A stretch of 64,000 bases of DNA from NCBI GenBank assembly GCA_021772915.1, contig JAJFLB010000016.1, forward strand, positions 101,984-165,983, given 5' to 3'. The translations under genes and the position numbers were made by a program. The notes beneath the pieces are model-generated. The model saw only the letters and a list, made by a program, of their open reading frames with translations, did not search any database and had not been told where the DNA came from. How positions within the stretch are numbered: position 1 is the stretch's first letter; each line of letters starts with the position of its first letter. This DNA comes from Gammaproteobacteria bacterium. Its GTDB lineage: Bacteria; Pseudomonadota; Gammaproteobacteria; Xanthomonadales; SZUA-36. Below are positions 44,550 through 52,635 of the stretch, piece after piece.

Positions 44550-45316
44550 TCAATACGTGTCGCAACAACTTTCTGAAACAAATCACCGAAGCGGCGCTCT
44601 TTGCGCCAGCTGTATTGGTCCGGTTGATCAGCGAAGTGCTTGATTTCATTCCGCCACAGACCCTTGGCAAAGGGCTCCAGCGTATCAAAGACAAGGCTCG
44701 TGATGAGTTTCAGGGGATGCCACCAGCGTGGTTTGTGATAGTCAACAAACACAGCCTTGCCACCCGGGGCCAGACGATTCAGAAACAGGTTGACCGCTTC
44801 GCGTTTGTGCACGTCAGGCAGCTCATGTAACAAAAAGTAGCAGCACACGACATCAAAAAGTTTATGGCCCATGTGCAGTACGTTGCCATGATGCACTGTT
44901 GCCTGTGGGTAGCGCTTAAGCTTGACCCGCGTATTGACCACCTGAATTTCGGCCACGTCGTATACATCCAGGGATCCTTGCGGACCAATATGTTCCGCCA
45001 GGCAGGCCGAGAAACTTCCATAAACACAAGCAGACTGCAAAACGCTCTGTCCCGGCTCTATTTCCATGAAGGCAGTTTTTTGCAAACGTTTGTGTTGCTG
45101 CCAGAGGATTGTTCTGACCACCACGTCACGATCAAGAAGCCTTACATTACGTGGATTGATATATGCCCAGTAATAGGTATCCTGCAAATAATCCGGAATC
45201 TCCGGCTGCGTTGCAACAAAAGCCTTGTGTGCCGACTCTGGCTGGATTTTAGTCCCGGGTACTGTTGTATCATGGAGCAGGCTCGCGGTTGTGCTTGTCG
45301 ATACAAAATCATCCAT
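44546..45316 (-). CDS. rquA: Rhodoquinone biosynthesis methyltransferase-like protein RquA
   Basis: The protein has the features of RquA, a methyltransferase-fold enzyme that swaps a methoxy group of ubiquinone for an amino group: YLQDTYYWAYINPRNVRLLD, SVLQSACVYGSFSACLAEH, LDVYDVAEIQVVNTR, CCYFLLHELPDVHK, VFVDYHKPRWWHPL and LEPFAKGLWR. ATG 45316 (MDDFVSTSTT) is chosen since GAGGG lies 7 bp upstream; ATG 45358 is in frame. It lies 10 bp after ubiT and shares its promoter. Rhodoquinone lets fumarate act as electron acceptor without oxygen. The TAG stop is part of a REP-like element. Confidence 0.9.
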   Translation of the reverse strand: MDDFVSTSTTASLLHDTTVPGTKIQPESAHKAFVATQPEIPDYLQDTYYWAYINPRNVRLLDRDVVVRTILWQQHKRLQKTAFMEIEPGQSVLQSACVYGSFSACLAEHIGPQGSLDVYDVAEIQVVNTRVKLKRYPQATVHHGNVLHMGHKLFDVVCCYFLLHELPDVHKREAVNLFLNRLAPGGKAVFVDYHKPRWWHPLKLITSLVFDTLEPFAKGLWRNEIKHFADQPDQYSWRKERRFGDLFQKVVATRIE

Positions 45317-45326
45317 TGTATTACCC

Positions 45327-45836
45327 TCAGTGGTGGTTGTTGCGATGACACTGATCATCGGTATTTTGTTGAATAACCTGACTCAAAACCTGTAGGAATT
45401 TTCGTAGCGGCATTGGCAAATCTTCCCAATCCATGCTGTCCATGGTGTTCTTGATCCCCAGGCCAAGCTCTGTATCACCTTCAATCCGGATCCGACGCTG
45501 AAAAAACAGGGTATCCGGATCGGCCTGTCTGATCGCCAACAAAATAAAATCCATGCTTTCACCGGAGATACTGACATCGTCCGGCAGTTTGCGGTCTACC
45601 GGGGTGAATCGATCCGAGCCAACATTGATCAGCCAGTCGATATTGAGGTCAGTGATCTTTATCCTGATTTTCGCCCCTTCCAGAAAACCCACTTCACCGT
45701 GTTGAATCGGGGTCTGAAAAGCCTTGTTCAGAACCAGGGAGAGCAGTGGCTTCTGGGCGGAATAGGGAATGTATTTCCCCGGAATGCCGATGACTCTCCT
45801 GGTGATGGAATAAAGCAATTCAATTCCTGGCAGCAT
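45327..45836 (-). CDS. ubiT: UbiT, SCP2-domain factor of O2-independent ubiquinone synthesis
   Basis: This 169-residue protein has an SCP2 lipid-carrier fold: FLEGAKIRIKITDLNIDWLI, then SISGESMDFILLAIRQADPDTLFF and RIRIEGDTELGLGIKN, ending in a helical tail. These match UbiT, which with UbiU and UbiV is needed to make ubiquinone without oxygen. It likely binds isoprenoid quinone intermediates. It is divergent from ubiU, and the 163-bp gap holds an FNR-type box placed equally far from two -10 elements. rquA follows it directly. Confidence 0.92.
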   Translation of the reverse strand: MLPGIELLYSITRRVIGIPGKYIPYSAQKPLLSLVLNKAFQTPIQHGEVGFLEGAKIRIKITDLNIDWLINVGSDRFTPVDRKLPDDVSISGESMDFILLAIRQADPDTLFFQRRIRIEGDTELGLGIKNTMDSMDWEDLPMPLRKFLQVLSQVIQQNTDDQCHRNNHH

Positions 45837-45868
45837 GCTCTGTCTCTCTCAGGGGTTAGCCCGTGATC

Positions 45869-45874
45869 AGTATA
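45869..45874 (-). promoter_or_regulatory. -10 element of ubiT-rquA promoter
   Basis: On the minus strand the hexamer is TATACT (5/6 match to TATAAT). Its first base is 28.5 bp from the centre of the FNR-type box at 45896-45909. That is close to the spacing of class II FNR promoters, where the site sits near -41.5. Confidence 0.65.
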
Positions 45875-45895
45875 TTTAGGGATATTGACAATGTA

Positions 45896-45909
45896 TTGAC
45901 GCAGATCAA
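45896..45909. promoter_or_regulatory. FNR/ANR-type binding site shared by ubiT and ubiU
   Basis: The sequence TTGACGCAGATCAA matches the consensus TTGAT-N4-ATCAA at 9 of 10 fixed bases. It is centred between divergent quinone genes. In E. coli and Pseudomonas relatives, ubiUV or ubiTUV genes are activated by FNR-family regulators. The regulator gene is not in this window. Confidence 0.75.
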
Positions 45910-45930
45910 GGTAACGTCGGATTCTGCACC

Positions 45931-45936
45931 TAAAAT
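45931..45936 (+). promoter_or_regulatory. -10 element of ubiU-ubiV-ubiD promoter
   Basis: TAAAAT (5/6 match to TATAAT) begins 28.5 bp from the centre of the FNR-type box, exactly mirroring the minus-strand TATACT. Transcription would start near 45943, about 57 bp before ubiU. Confidence 0.65.
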
Positions 45937-45999
45937 TGCAGGCTTGATTACATCTGTGCAGATTACTGCTGTAACCTGTGGGCCAACATTGGAGTAAGC

Positions 46000-46995
46000 A
46001 TGGAATTGGTGTGTCCGGCGGGTAATTTGCCTGCGCTCAAAGCTGCGATCGATAATGGCGCTGATGCGGTTTATGTCGGCTTCAGGGATGACACCAATGC
46101 ACGTCATTTCGCCGGTTTGAATTTCAATGAACGCAGCATTGTAAAAGCCATCCGTTACGCCCGCGACCGGAGCCGAAAGGTTTTTGTGGCAATTAATACT
46201 TTCCCCCAGTCGAGACATTTCGGTCGCTGGCGCACAGCCGTGGACCGGGCGGCGGATTATGGCGTTGATGCGCTGATACTGGCCGATATGGGGGTGCTTG
46301 ATTACGCCAGTAACCAGTGGCCGGATCTACGTTTGCATTTATCGGTGCAGGCATCTGTGACCAGTGCCGAGGGCATCCGCTTTTATCATGAGAATTTTGG
46401 TGTCAGGCGGGTCGTCCTGCCGAGGGTGTTGTCGGTCAACCAGGTCGCCCGGGTGATCACCGAATCTCCCGTTCCGGTTGAAGTTTTCGGGTTTGGAAGC
46501 CTGTGTGTCATGGTTGAGGGTCGCTGTTTGCTGTCCAGTTACGCCACCGGCAAGTCTCCGAACACCTATGGTGCCTGTTCCCCGGCCTCGCACGTGCGCT
46601 GGGAAGAAACACCCACCGGGACCGACACCCGTCTCAACGGGGTCTTGATCGACCACTACGATGAGGGCGAAAAGGCCGGTTACCCAACCTTGTGCAAGGG
46701 ACGCTTCCAGGTCGGCAAGAACACCTTTTATGCCCTGGAAGAACCCACCAGCCTGAACACCCTGTCAATCCTGCCGCAACTAAAGCAGATTGGTGTCAGC
46801 GCGATAAAAGTCGAAGGACGCCAACGCAGCCCGGCCTACGTGGCGCAGGTTACCGCCGTAATGCGTGCAGCGATTGACAGTTGTATGCAGGATCCGCCTG
46901 GTTATCAGGCGAAAGAGCAATGGATGAACGCACTCGGAGGTGTTTCCGAAGGGGCCCAGACCACGCTCGGTGCTTATCACCGGCCCTGGCAATGA
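46000..46995 (+). CDS. ubiU: UbiU, U32-family Fe-S subunit for O2-independent hydroxylation
   Basis: This 331-residue U32 protein has Cys at 169, 176, 193 and 232 (SLCVMVEGRC, YGACSP, TLCKGRF). These are the same numbers and spacing as the [4Fe-4S] ligands described for E. coli UbiU. UbiU and UbiV form a heterodimer that hydroxylates ubiquinone precursors without oxygen, using prephenate. MELVCPAGNLPALKAAIDNG is the standard U32 N-terminus. It follows the FNR-type promoter and its stop overlaps ubiV as ATGA. Confidence 0.95.
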   Translation: MELVCPAGNLPALKAAIDNGADAVYVGFRDDTNARHFAGLNFNERSIVKAIRYARDRSRKVFVAINTFPQSRHFGRWRTAVDRAADYGVDALILADMGVLDYASNQWPDLRLHLSVQASVTSAEGIRFYHENFGVRRVVLPRVLSVNQVARVITESPVPVEVFGFGSLCVMVEGRCLLSSYATGKSPNTYGACSPASHVRWEETPTGTDTRLNGVLIDHYDEGEKAGYPTLCKGRFQVGKNTFYALEEPTSLNTLSILPQLKQIGVSAIKVEGRQRSPAYVAQVTAVMRAAIDSCMQDPPGYQAKEQWMNALGGVSEGAQTTLGAYHRPWQ

Positions 46996-47900
46996 CCCGC
47001 ATGCAAACAATGAGACTGTCAGTCGGGCCCATCCAGTACTTCTGGGAGCGTCAGCGGGTGCTGGATTTCTACCAGCAAGCCGCCGACAGTGCCGCGCAGA
47101 TCATTTACCTGGGTGAGGTTATTTGCTCGAAGAGACGTCTGGTGAAGTTTGCTGACTGGCTCGCCATCGGAAACGAACTCAAACAAAGCGGCAAACAGGT
47201 AATTTTGTCTTCGTTGACCTTGCTTGAGGCTGCGTCTGAAATCGGCACTCTGAAAAAGCTCTGCAGTAACGATGCTTTCATGGTGGAAGCCAACGATGTC
47301 GCCGCGATCCAGCTGTTGACCGCAGCCGGCAAGGACTATGTCGGTGGTCCTGCGCTCAACATCTACAATCATCACAGCCTGCAACTACTCGCCGGGAAAA
47401 ACCTTAAACGGTGGGTATTACCAGTGGAACTGGGTCTGGAAGCCTTGAGAGACTTGCACTTGCACCGCCCCGAAGGTGTAGAAACGGAAGTATTTGCACT
47501 GGGACGTCTGCCGCTGGCGTACTCGGCACGTTGCTATACAGCAAGATCGCACAATTTGCCCAAGGATGATTGTCAGTTCAAGTGTCTGGACTACCCCAAT
47601 GGCCGTATGCTGAAAACCCGGGAAAACCGGGACTTCCTGGTATTAAATGGCATTCAAACCCAGTCGGCACTGACGCACCAGGTGCTCGACCAGGTAACAG
47701 AACTGGCGTCTCTGGGTGTCGACGTACTTCGAATCAGCCCCCAGAACACGGACACCATGCGGATTATTGAGCTATTTTCGGCTGCCTGCAAAGGGCGTGA
47801 GTTGACTTCGCTAACTGAAGAACTGCTCAGCATGTTGCCGCTGGGCGCTTGTAACGGGTACCTGACACAGCAAGCAGGAATGGATTATGGGCCTCAATAA
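46992..47900 (+). CDS. ubiV: UbiV, U32-family Fe-S partner of UbiU
   Basis: This 302-residue U32 protein has one Cys in GEVICSKRRL and three in SARCYTARSHNLPKDDCQ and FKCLDY, spaced 13 and 4, as for the [4Fe-4S] ligands of E. coli UbiV. ATG 46992 overlaps the ubiU stop by 4 bp; ATG 47010 (MRLSVGPIQYFW) puts the first Cys at 39 as in E. coli and may be the true start. The open frame before 46992 lies within ubiU and is not coding. Overlap with ubiD by 14 bp shows one transcript. Confidence 0.94.
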   Translation: MTRMQTMRLSVGPIQYFWERQRVLDFYQQAADSAAQIIYLGEVICSKRRLVKFADWLAIGNELKQSGKQVILSSLTLLEAASEIGTLKKLCSNDAFMVEANDVAAIQLLTAAGKDYVGGPALNIYNHHSLQLLAGKNLKRWVLPVELGLEALRDLHLHRPEGVETEVFALGRLPLAYSARCYTARSHNLPKDDCQFKCLDYPNGRMLKTRENRDFLVLNGIQTQSALTHQVLDQVTELASLGVDVLRISPQNTDTMRIIELFSAACKGRELTSLTEELLSMLPLGACNGYLTQQAGMDYGPQ

Positions 47901-49401
47901 ATTGCTCGACCACCATCGCCGCCAGACCAGCAGAAAGGCCTGGGGCAGTCTGGGACAATTCACCACCGCACTGGCAGATGCCGGACAACTCAAGACCGTA
48001 CCCCAACCGGTCTCACCGCAGCTACAGATTACCGAGCTGTGCCATCGCAGCCTGACCAATGAAGGCCCGGCCTTGTTGTTTGAGAATCCGCAGGGCTTTG
48101 ACATGCCGGTACTGGGTAACCTGTTTGGTAATGAGCAACGGGTATTGACCGCCCTGGAGTTAAACTCCCGCCAGGAATTACACGCATTGGGGTGTGAGTT
48201 TGCCTTCCTGAGAAACCCCAGGTTGCCCGATAACCGTAAAGCCGTATTGGATGTGATACCTGAGTTTTCAAGGCTGGCACACGTTACCCCGACCCAGAAA
48301 GATACCGCTCCATGGCAGGCACAAGTTATTGAGGGCCCTGATATTGACCTTGGCAGACTGCCGATTTCCACCTGCTGGCCAGAAGATGCAGGCCGCCTGA
48401 TCAGCTGGGGTATGGTGATTACCCGGGGTCCAAATCAATCCCGGACCAACCTCGCCATTTACCGGCAACAGGTCATTGATAAAAACAAGCTGATCATGCG
48501 CTGGCTGCCCCACCGCGGTGGCGCCCAGGACTACCGTGAATTCCAACAAGCACAGCCGGGAGAGCCTTTTCCGGTGGCCGTTGTCATTGGTGCGGACCCG
48601 GCCACACTCCTGGCTGCAGTGACCCCAATCCCGGACAGTCTGTCCGAGTACCAGTTTGCCGGTCTGCTACGCGGTTGCAGGAGCAAGGTGGTCACCTCTG
48701 CCCTGACTGGCCTACCCATCCCGCAAGGTGCTGAAATCGTACTCGAAGGTCATATTCAACCCGGTGAAATGGCCACCGAGGGCCCGTTTGCGGATCATAC
48801 CGGTTATTACAACTCACGCGCGGACTTCCCCGTGTTCACAGTAGATCGGATCAGCCAGAGGGATGACCCGGTTTATCTGACCACCTACCTTGGCAAACCG
48901 GGACAAGACGAACCCTCAATCATGGCTGCAGCCCTCAACGAGATGTTCATACCGTTGTTGCAGGAACAGTTTCCTGAAATTGTGGACTTCTACCTGCCAC
49001 CAGAAGCCTGCTCCTACCGTGTCGCCATCGCCAGCATCCGCAAACAGTACCCGGGTCATGCACGCCGGATCATGTTTGGCATTTGGTCATGGCTGCGGCA
49101 GTTTACCTACACCAAGACAATCATCGTGACCGATGACGATATTGACATTCGAAACTGGAAGGAAGTGGTGTGGGCCATTTCCACCCGTGCTGACCCGGTA
49201 CGTGACACGGTCCTGGTAGAAAACACACCCATCGACTATCTGGATTTCGCCAGTCCAAAACCGGGTCTGGGTGGCAAAATGGGTATCGACGCCACCAACA
49301 AGATCAAAACTGAAACCGATCGTGACTGGGGCCGTGTTGCCAACATGGACAGTGCGACCAAGGAACAGGTCGAGGACATTGCCCAGGCATTAGGGCTGTA
49401 G
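47887..49401 (+). CDS. ubiD: UbiD-family prenylated-FMN decarboxylase
   Basis: At 504 residues this is a full UbiD: PDIDLGRLPISTCWPEDAG, MRWLPHRGGAQDYREF, EIVLEGHIQPGEMATEGPF, DHTGYYN and VPVN-like late motifs (DPVRDTVLVENTPIDYLDFA). UbiD removes the carboxyl group of 3-polyprenyl-4-hydroxybenzoate in ubiquinone synthesis and needs prenylated FMN made by UbiX, which is not in this window. Being in the ubiU-ubiV transcript, this may be a copy for anaerobic use. The stop TAG is the TAG of a REP-like GTAGGACC (49398-49405). Confidence 0.93.
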   Translation: MGLNKLLDHHRRQTSRKAWGSLGQFTTALADAGQLKTVPQPVSPQLQITELCHRSLTNEGPALLFENPQGFDMPVLGNLFGNEQRVLTALELNSRQELHALGCEFAFLRNPRLPDNRKAVLDVIPEFSRLAHVTPTQKDTAPWQAQVIEGPDIDLGRLPISTCWPEDAGRLISWGMVITRGPNQSRTNLAIYRQQVIDKNKLIMRWLPHRGGAQDYREFQQAQPGEPFPVAVVIGADPATLLAAVTPIPDSLSEYQFAGLLRGCRSKVVTSALTGLPIPQGAEIVLEGHIQPGEMATEGPFADHTGYYNSRADFPVFTVDRISQRDDPVYLTTYLGKPGQDEPSIMAAALNEMFIPLLQEQFPEIVDFYLPPEACSYRVAIASIRKQYPGHARRIMFGIWSWLRQFTYTKTIIVTDDDIDIRNWKEVVWAISTRADPVRDTVLVENTPIDYLDFASPKPGLGGKMGIDATNKIKTETDRDWGRVANMDSATKEQVEDIAQALGL

Positions 49402-49525
49402 GACCGACGAGCTTGCTCGTCGGGAACCCTTCAAGCCTGCACAGAACACTGTCCTGGGGCGCTTAGGTCCAGGAAATTGTATTTTTGTGGTCACCATTCC
49501 CGACGAACAAGTTCGTCGGTCCTAC
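49398..49525. repeat. REP-like inverted pair, cluster 7, ending two convergent genes
   Basis: Copy 49398-49428 (stem CGACGAGC-TT-GCTCGTCG) and inverted copy 49497-49525 (CGACGAAC-AA-GTTCGTCG) form a 128-bp unit whose two outer ends are GTAGGACC octamers. Each end provides the TAG stop of the neighbouring gene, ubiD on the plus strand and the RND pump on the minus strand. The ~70 bp between copies carries no gene. Confidence 0.87.
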
Positions 49526-52500
49526 GATGCGTTATGGGCCACGGATTTCGTTTGGTTTGTAATCAGGGCATACAACACCGGCACGATAAACAAAGTCACC
49601 ACCGTTGAAACCAGCATTCCGCCAATGATGACCAGGCCCAGAGGCGTCCACATGCCACTGTTTTTCAAGGTCAGTGGCAACAAGCCACCAATCGTGGTGA
49701 GCGTTGTCAGGACAATGGGGGTCAGACGCATTCTCGCCGCCGTGGAGATCGCTGTGGTGATATCGGATCCTTTTTGAATCAACTGGTTGGCACTGTCAAC
49801 CAGGATAATGGAATTGTTGACCACGATACCCATCAGGCTGGTCAGTCCGACAAATGCCATCACGGAGAATGAAAAACCAAACGTCAGCAATGCCAGTATG
49901 GCCCCGGAAAATGCAAAAGGAATTGAAGCGAACACAATAGCGGGCTGTGCAAATGACCGGAACTGCAGTACCAGCACAGCGAATATTCCCAGCAGTGAAA
50001 TCAGTAGTGCTTTCAGCAGACCGGCAAAAGAGTCGTTTCGCGATTGCCTCTCGCCGTCAATTCTGTAGCCCACACCATCCGGGAATTTCATTGTCTCCAG
50101 TTTGGCCACCACCTGCGTAGTCACGTCCGCTGTAAGAAACCCAGTTACCGTGGCTGCAGTAATGGTAGCGCTTCGTTCCAGGTAATAGTGTTGCAACTGT
50201 GAGGGTACCGTTTGCAATTTGGCGCTGATCAGTTGTTCCAACGGTACAAATTCACCATCATTGGCCATGACCAGCAAGCTTTTGATATTCTCGATAGCCG
50301 GCGTGTCGGCACTGTCCAGACGGATCACAATACTATAATCATCACCATTTTGGTCGCGGTAGCTGCCTACACTGCTGCCCATAAGGCTGGTACGAATTGT
50401 GGCGTCAATGCTGCTCAAAGAGACATTCAGTAAAGCAGCCTTTTCCTTGTTGATCACTATGTCCATGTCCAGCTTGGGACGGCCCATTGGGTTATCGACA
50501 TTTACGGTTCCGGGTGTTTCAAGTATAAGTCTTTCAACCTCGGCGGCCGCCAATCCCAGGGCTTCCAGGTCATCTCCCAGGACCCTGATGGCAATAGGTG
50601 CATCCACCGGAGGACCCTGCTGAAATTCTTTAATCGTAACCTTGGCTCCGGGAGTGGTGGCGAAATCTTCTCGCAGATCCACAACCAGCTGCTGTAGCTG
50701 ACGTCTGTCCAGCTCAATCAGGATAAGGAAAAGTTGTGCCTTATTGGCCTCTTCACCGCCTGGGAATTCATTGTAGTAAACACTCGGATTTTCCTTGCCA
50801 ATATTGCTGGCAACCGCTTTAACCTGTGGATAATCGCGTACACGTTTATCAATCCGTGTCACAAGCTCGCTGGTTGCATAGAAACTACTACTTTCAGGCA
50901 TTTCAATATTTATCAGTAGTTGGGGCTTTTCCGCCTTTGGAAACAGGCTTACGCCAACATTTGGAAACAATGCCAAAGACCCCAGGAACAAACTTAATGA
51001 AATCGCAATGACCCAGTATGGACGTCGAAGTGCCGACTCCAGTGTGGCCTTGTAATGCCGGCAAGAGAGCGTCTCCAGTTGCCTTTGAACAATATTACGA
51101 CCACTGCCGGGCTGCCCGAGCTGGCGCTGACTGAAGATTCGACTGGCAATCAACGGGGCCAGTGTTACCGCGATAAGAAAGGAAGCCGCTAACACCAGCA
51201 CGACCGTGACAGGCATGGAACGCATGAAACTACCGACGTTGCTCGCCATCATTAGCATTGGCACAAATGCAAGTACAGTAGTCGCAGTGCCACTTGCAAT
51301 GGCCCATGCAACCTGGGAGGTACCGCTGGAGGCTGCCTCCAGCGGAGGCAGCCCCAGTTTCAGTTTCTGCCCGATGGACTCTGTAACCACAATGGCGTTG
51401 TCGACCAACAAACCCAACGCGATGACCAGCCCCACGATAGACATCTGTTGCAAACCGAAGCCAAAAACATCGAGCCCGGCTATTCCAATCAGCATTGATA
51501 CCGGAATCGCTAAAAGAATGATAGCTGCCGACCGTCTACCCAGAGAAAAAAGTATAATAATTCCTATTATTACAAGCCCTTGTAGAAGATTATTAAAAAA
51601 TCCATTAACTTGTTTACTGACACTGATCGATTGATCAAAAACGATCTCCGTGCTCATCTCAGACGGTAGCTGCTGCTCGAATATAGACAGCGCAGCCCTG
51701 AGCCCGTCGAGCACTTCGAATATATTGGTTTTCTCACGTTGCTCTACGGCCACAAATACCGCGCGCTTGCCGTTATACAAGCCCAGGTAAGTGGGCTCGG
51801 CATCTACCAACGCCACTTCTGCAATATCTTCCAGATGTATGACTTTTGCATCCGGCAGGGTCAGTACCGTACGCCTGATTTCATCCAGTGACTGGTAGTC
51901 GCCACTGGTTTTGACTGAAAACCTCTTTGTCCCTGCGTCAATGAAACCACCCGGCACATTGGCTGCTGCACCTTTCAGGCTGTCTTGCAACACGGATAAT
52001 CCCAAACCCAACTCTCGTATGACAGCCATGTCGACTGTAATCTGCACCTGTTGATCGGGGAAGGCCATGGCACTTGCCCGCTTGACCCCAACAACCCGTG
52101 TAAAGGATTTTTCCAGACGCTCAGACTGGTAACGTAATTCCCGGTAACTGGCGGTGTCTGATAACAATGCCACTTGCAGTATGTTGACGTCTGTCGGTGA
52201 CGCCTGCTTGATGTCAATACGTTGAATGTGAGCCGGCAAATCTGTACGGATCTTGGCCATGGCCTGGATTACGTCATCGTACTTCTCATCCGCATCCACA
52301 CCATAATTGAATTCAATTCTCAAAATGGTGACACCGTCCATGATGACGGTCTCAATATCCTTGATGTCCTCCAGTTCGTTGACTTCCTCCTCAATCGGGT
52401 CAGTTACCAGCTTTTCCATATCCAGTGGACTGGTACCGGGGTAAGCCACTGTCAGGACGATCATGGGAAAGTCGAACTGCGGATCTTCCGAACGGGGCAT

Positions 52501-52593
52501 GGTCAAGAATGACAACACACCCAATAAGGTCAAGAGTGCAACAATAATCAGCGTGAACTGATGGTTGCCAATGGCAAGAGAGGGTAATTTCAT
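49522..52593 (-). CDS. RND-family efflux permease
   Basis: This 1023-residue inner-membrane protein has 12 expected helices and two large periplasmic loops. PRSEDPQFDFPMIVLTVAYPG and LVTDPIEEEVNELEDIKDIE match the MdtB/AcrB-related hydrophobe branch. The proton-relay helix reads GLLVDNAIVVTESI, with one Asp and an Asn where AcrB has two Asp. FVGLTSLMGIVVNNSIILVD is the matching second-half motif. It is encoded 42 bp after its adaptor. No outer-membrane channel gene is present. The TAG stop comes from a REP-like terminus. Confidence 0.92.
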   Translation of the reverse strand: MKLPSLAIGNHQFTLIIVALLTLLGVLSFLTMPRSEDPQFDFPMIVLTVAYPGTSPLDMEKLVTDPIEEEVNELEDIKDIETVIMDGVTILRIEFNYGVDADEKYDDVIQAMAKIRTDLPAHIQRIDIKQASPTDVNILQVALLSDTASYRELRYQSERLEKSFTRVVGVKRASAMAFPDQQVQITVDMAVIRELGLGLSVLQDSLKGAAANVPGGFIDAGTKRFSVKTSGDYQSLDEIRRTVLTLPDAKVIHLEDIAEVALVDAEPTYLGLYNGKRAVFVAVEQREKTNIFEVLDGLRAALSIFEQQLPSEMSTEIVFDQSISVSKQVNGFFNNLLQGLVIIGIIILFSLGRRSAAIILLAIPVSMLIGIAGLDVFGFGLQQMSIVGLVIALGLLVDNAIVVTESIGQKLKLGLPPLEAASSGTSQVAWAIASGTATTVLAFVPMLMMASNVGSFMRSMPVTVVLVLAASFLIAVTLAPLIASRIFSQRQLGQPGSGRNIVQRQLETLSCRHYKATLESALRRPYWVIAISLSLFLGSLALFPNVGVSLFPKAEKPQLLINIEMPESSSFYATSELVTRIDKRVRDYPQVKAVASNIGKENPSVYYNEFPGGEEANKAQLFLILIELDRRQLQQLVVDLREDFATTPGAKVTIKEFQQGPPVDAPIAIRVLGDDLEALGLAAAEVERLILETPGTVNVDNPMGRPKLDMDIVINKEKAALLNVSLSSIDATIRTSLMGSSVGSYRDQNGDDYSIVIRLDSADTPAIENIKSLLVMANDGEFVPLEQLISAKLQTVPSQLQHYYLERSATITAATVTGFLTADVTTQVVAKLETMKFPDGVGYRIDGERQSRNDSFAGLLKALLISLLGIFAVLVLQFRSFAQPAIVFASIPFAFSGAILALLTFGFSFSVMAFVGLTSLMGIVVNNSIILVDSANQLIQKGSDITTAISTAARMRLTPIVLTTLTTIGGLLPLTLKNSGMWTPLGLVIIGGMLVSTVVTLFIVPVLYALITNQTKSVAHNAS

Positions 52594-52635
52594 ACGCTGT
52601 CAATATCGAAGTGCTATGTGCAGGTCGACACCACA

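Noticed and set aside
46881-46991. N-terminal extension of ubiV
   Set aside because: It lies inside ubiU in another frame and has no relation to U32 proteins; starts at 46992 or 47010 fit UbiV.
5296-49525. CRISPR array from repeated GTAGGACC units
   Set aside because: Copies are far apart, in both orientations, with no regular spacers and no cas genes.
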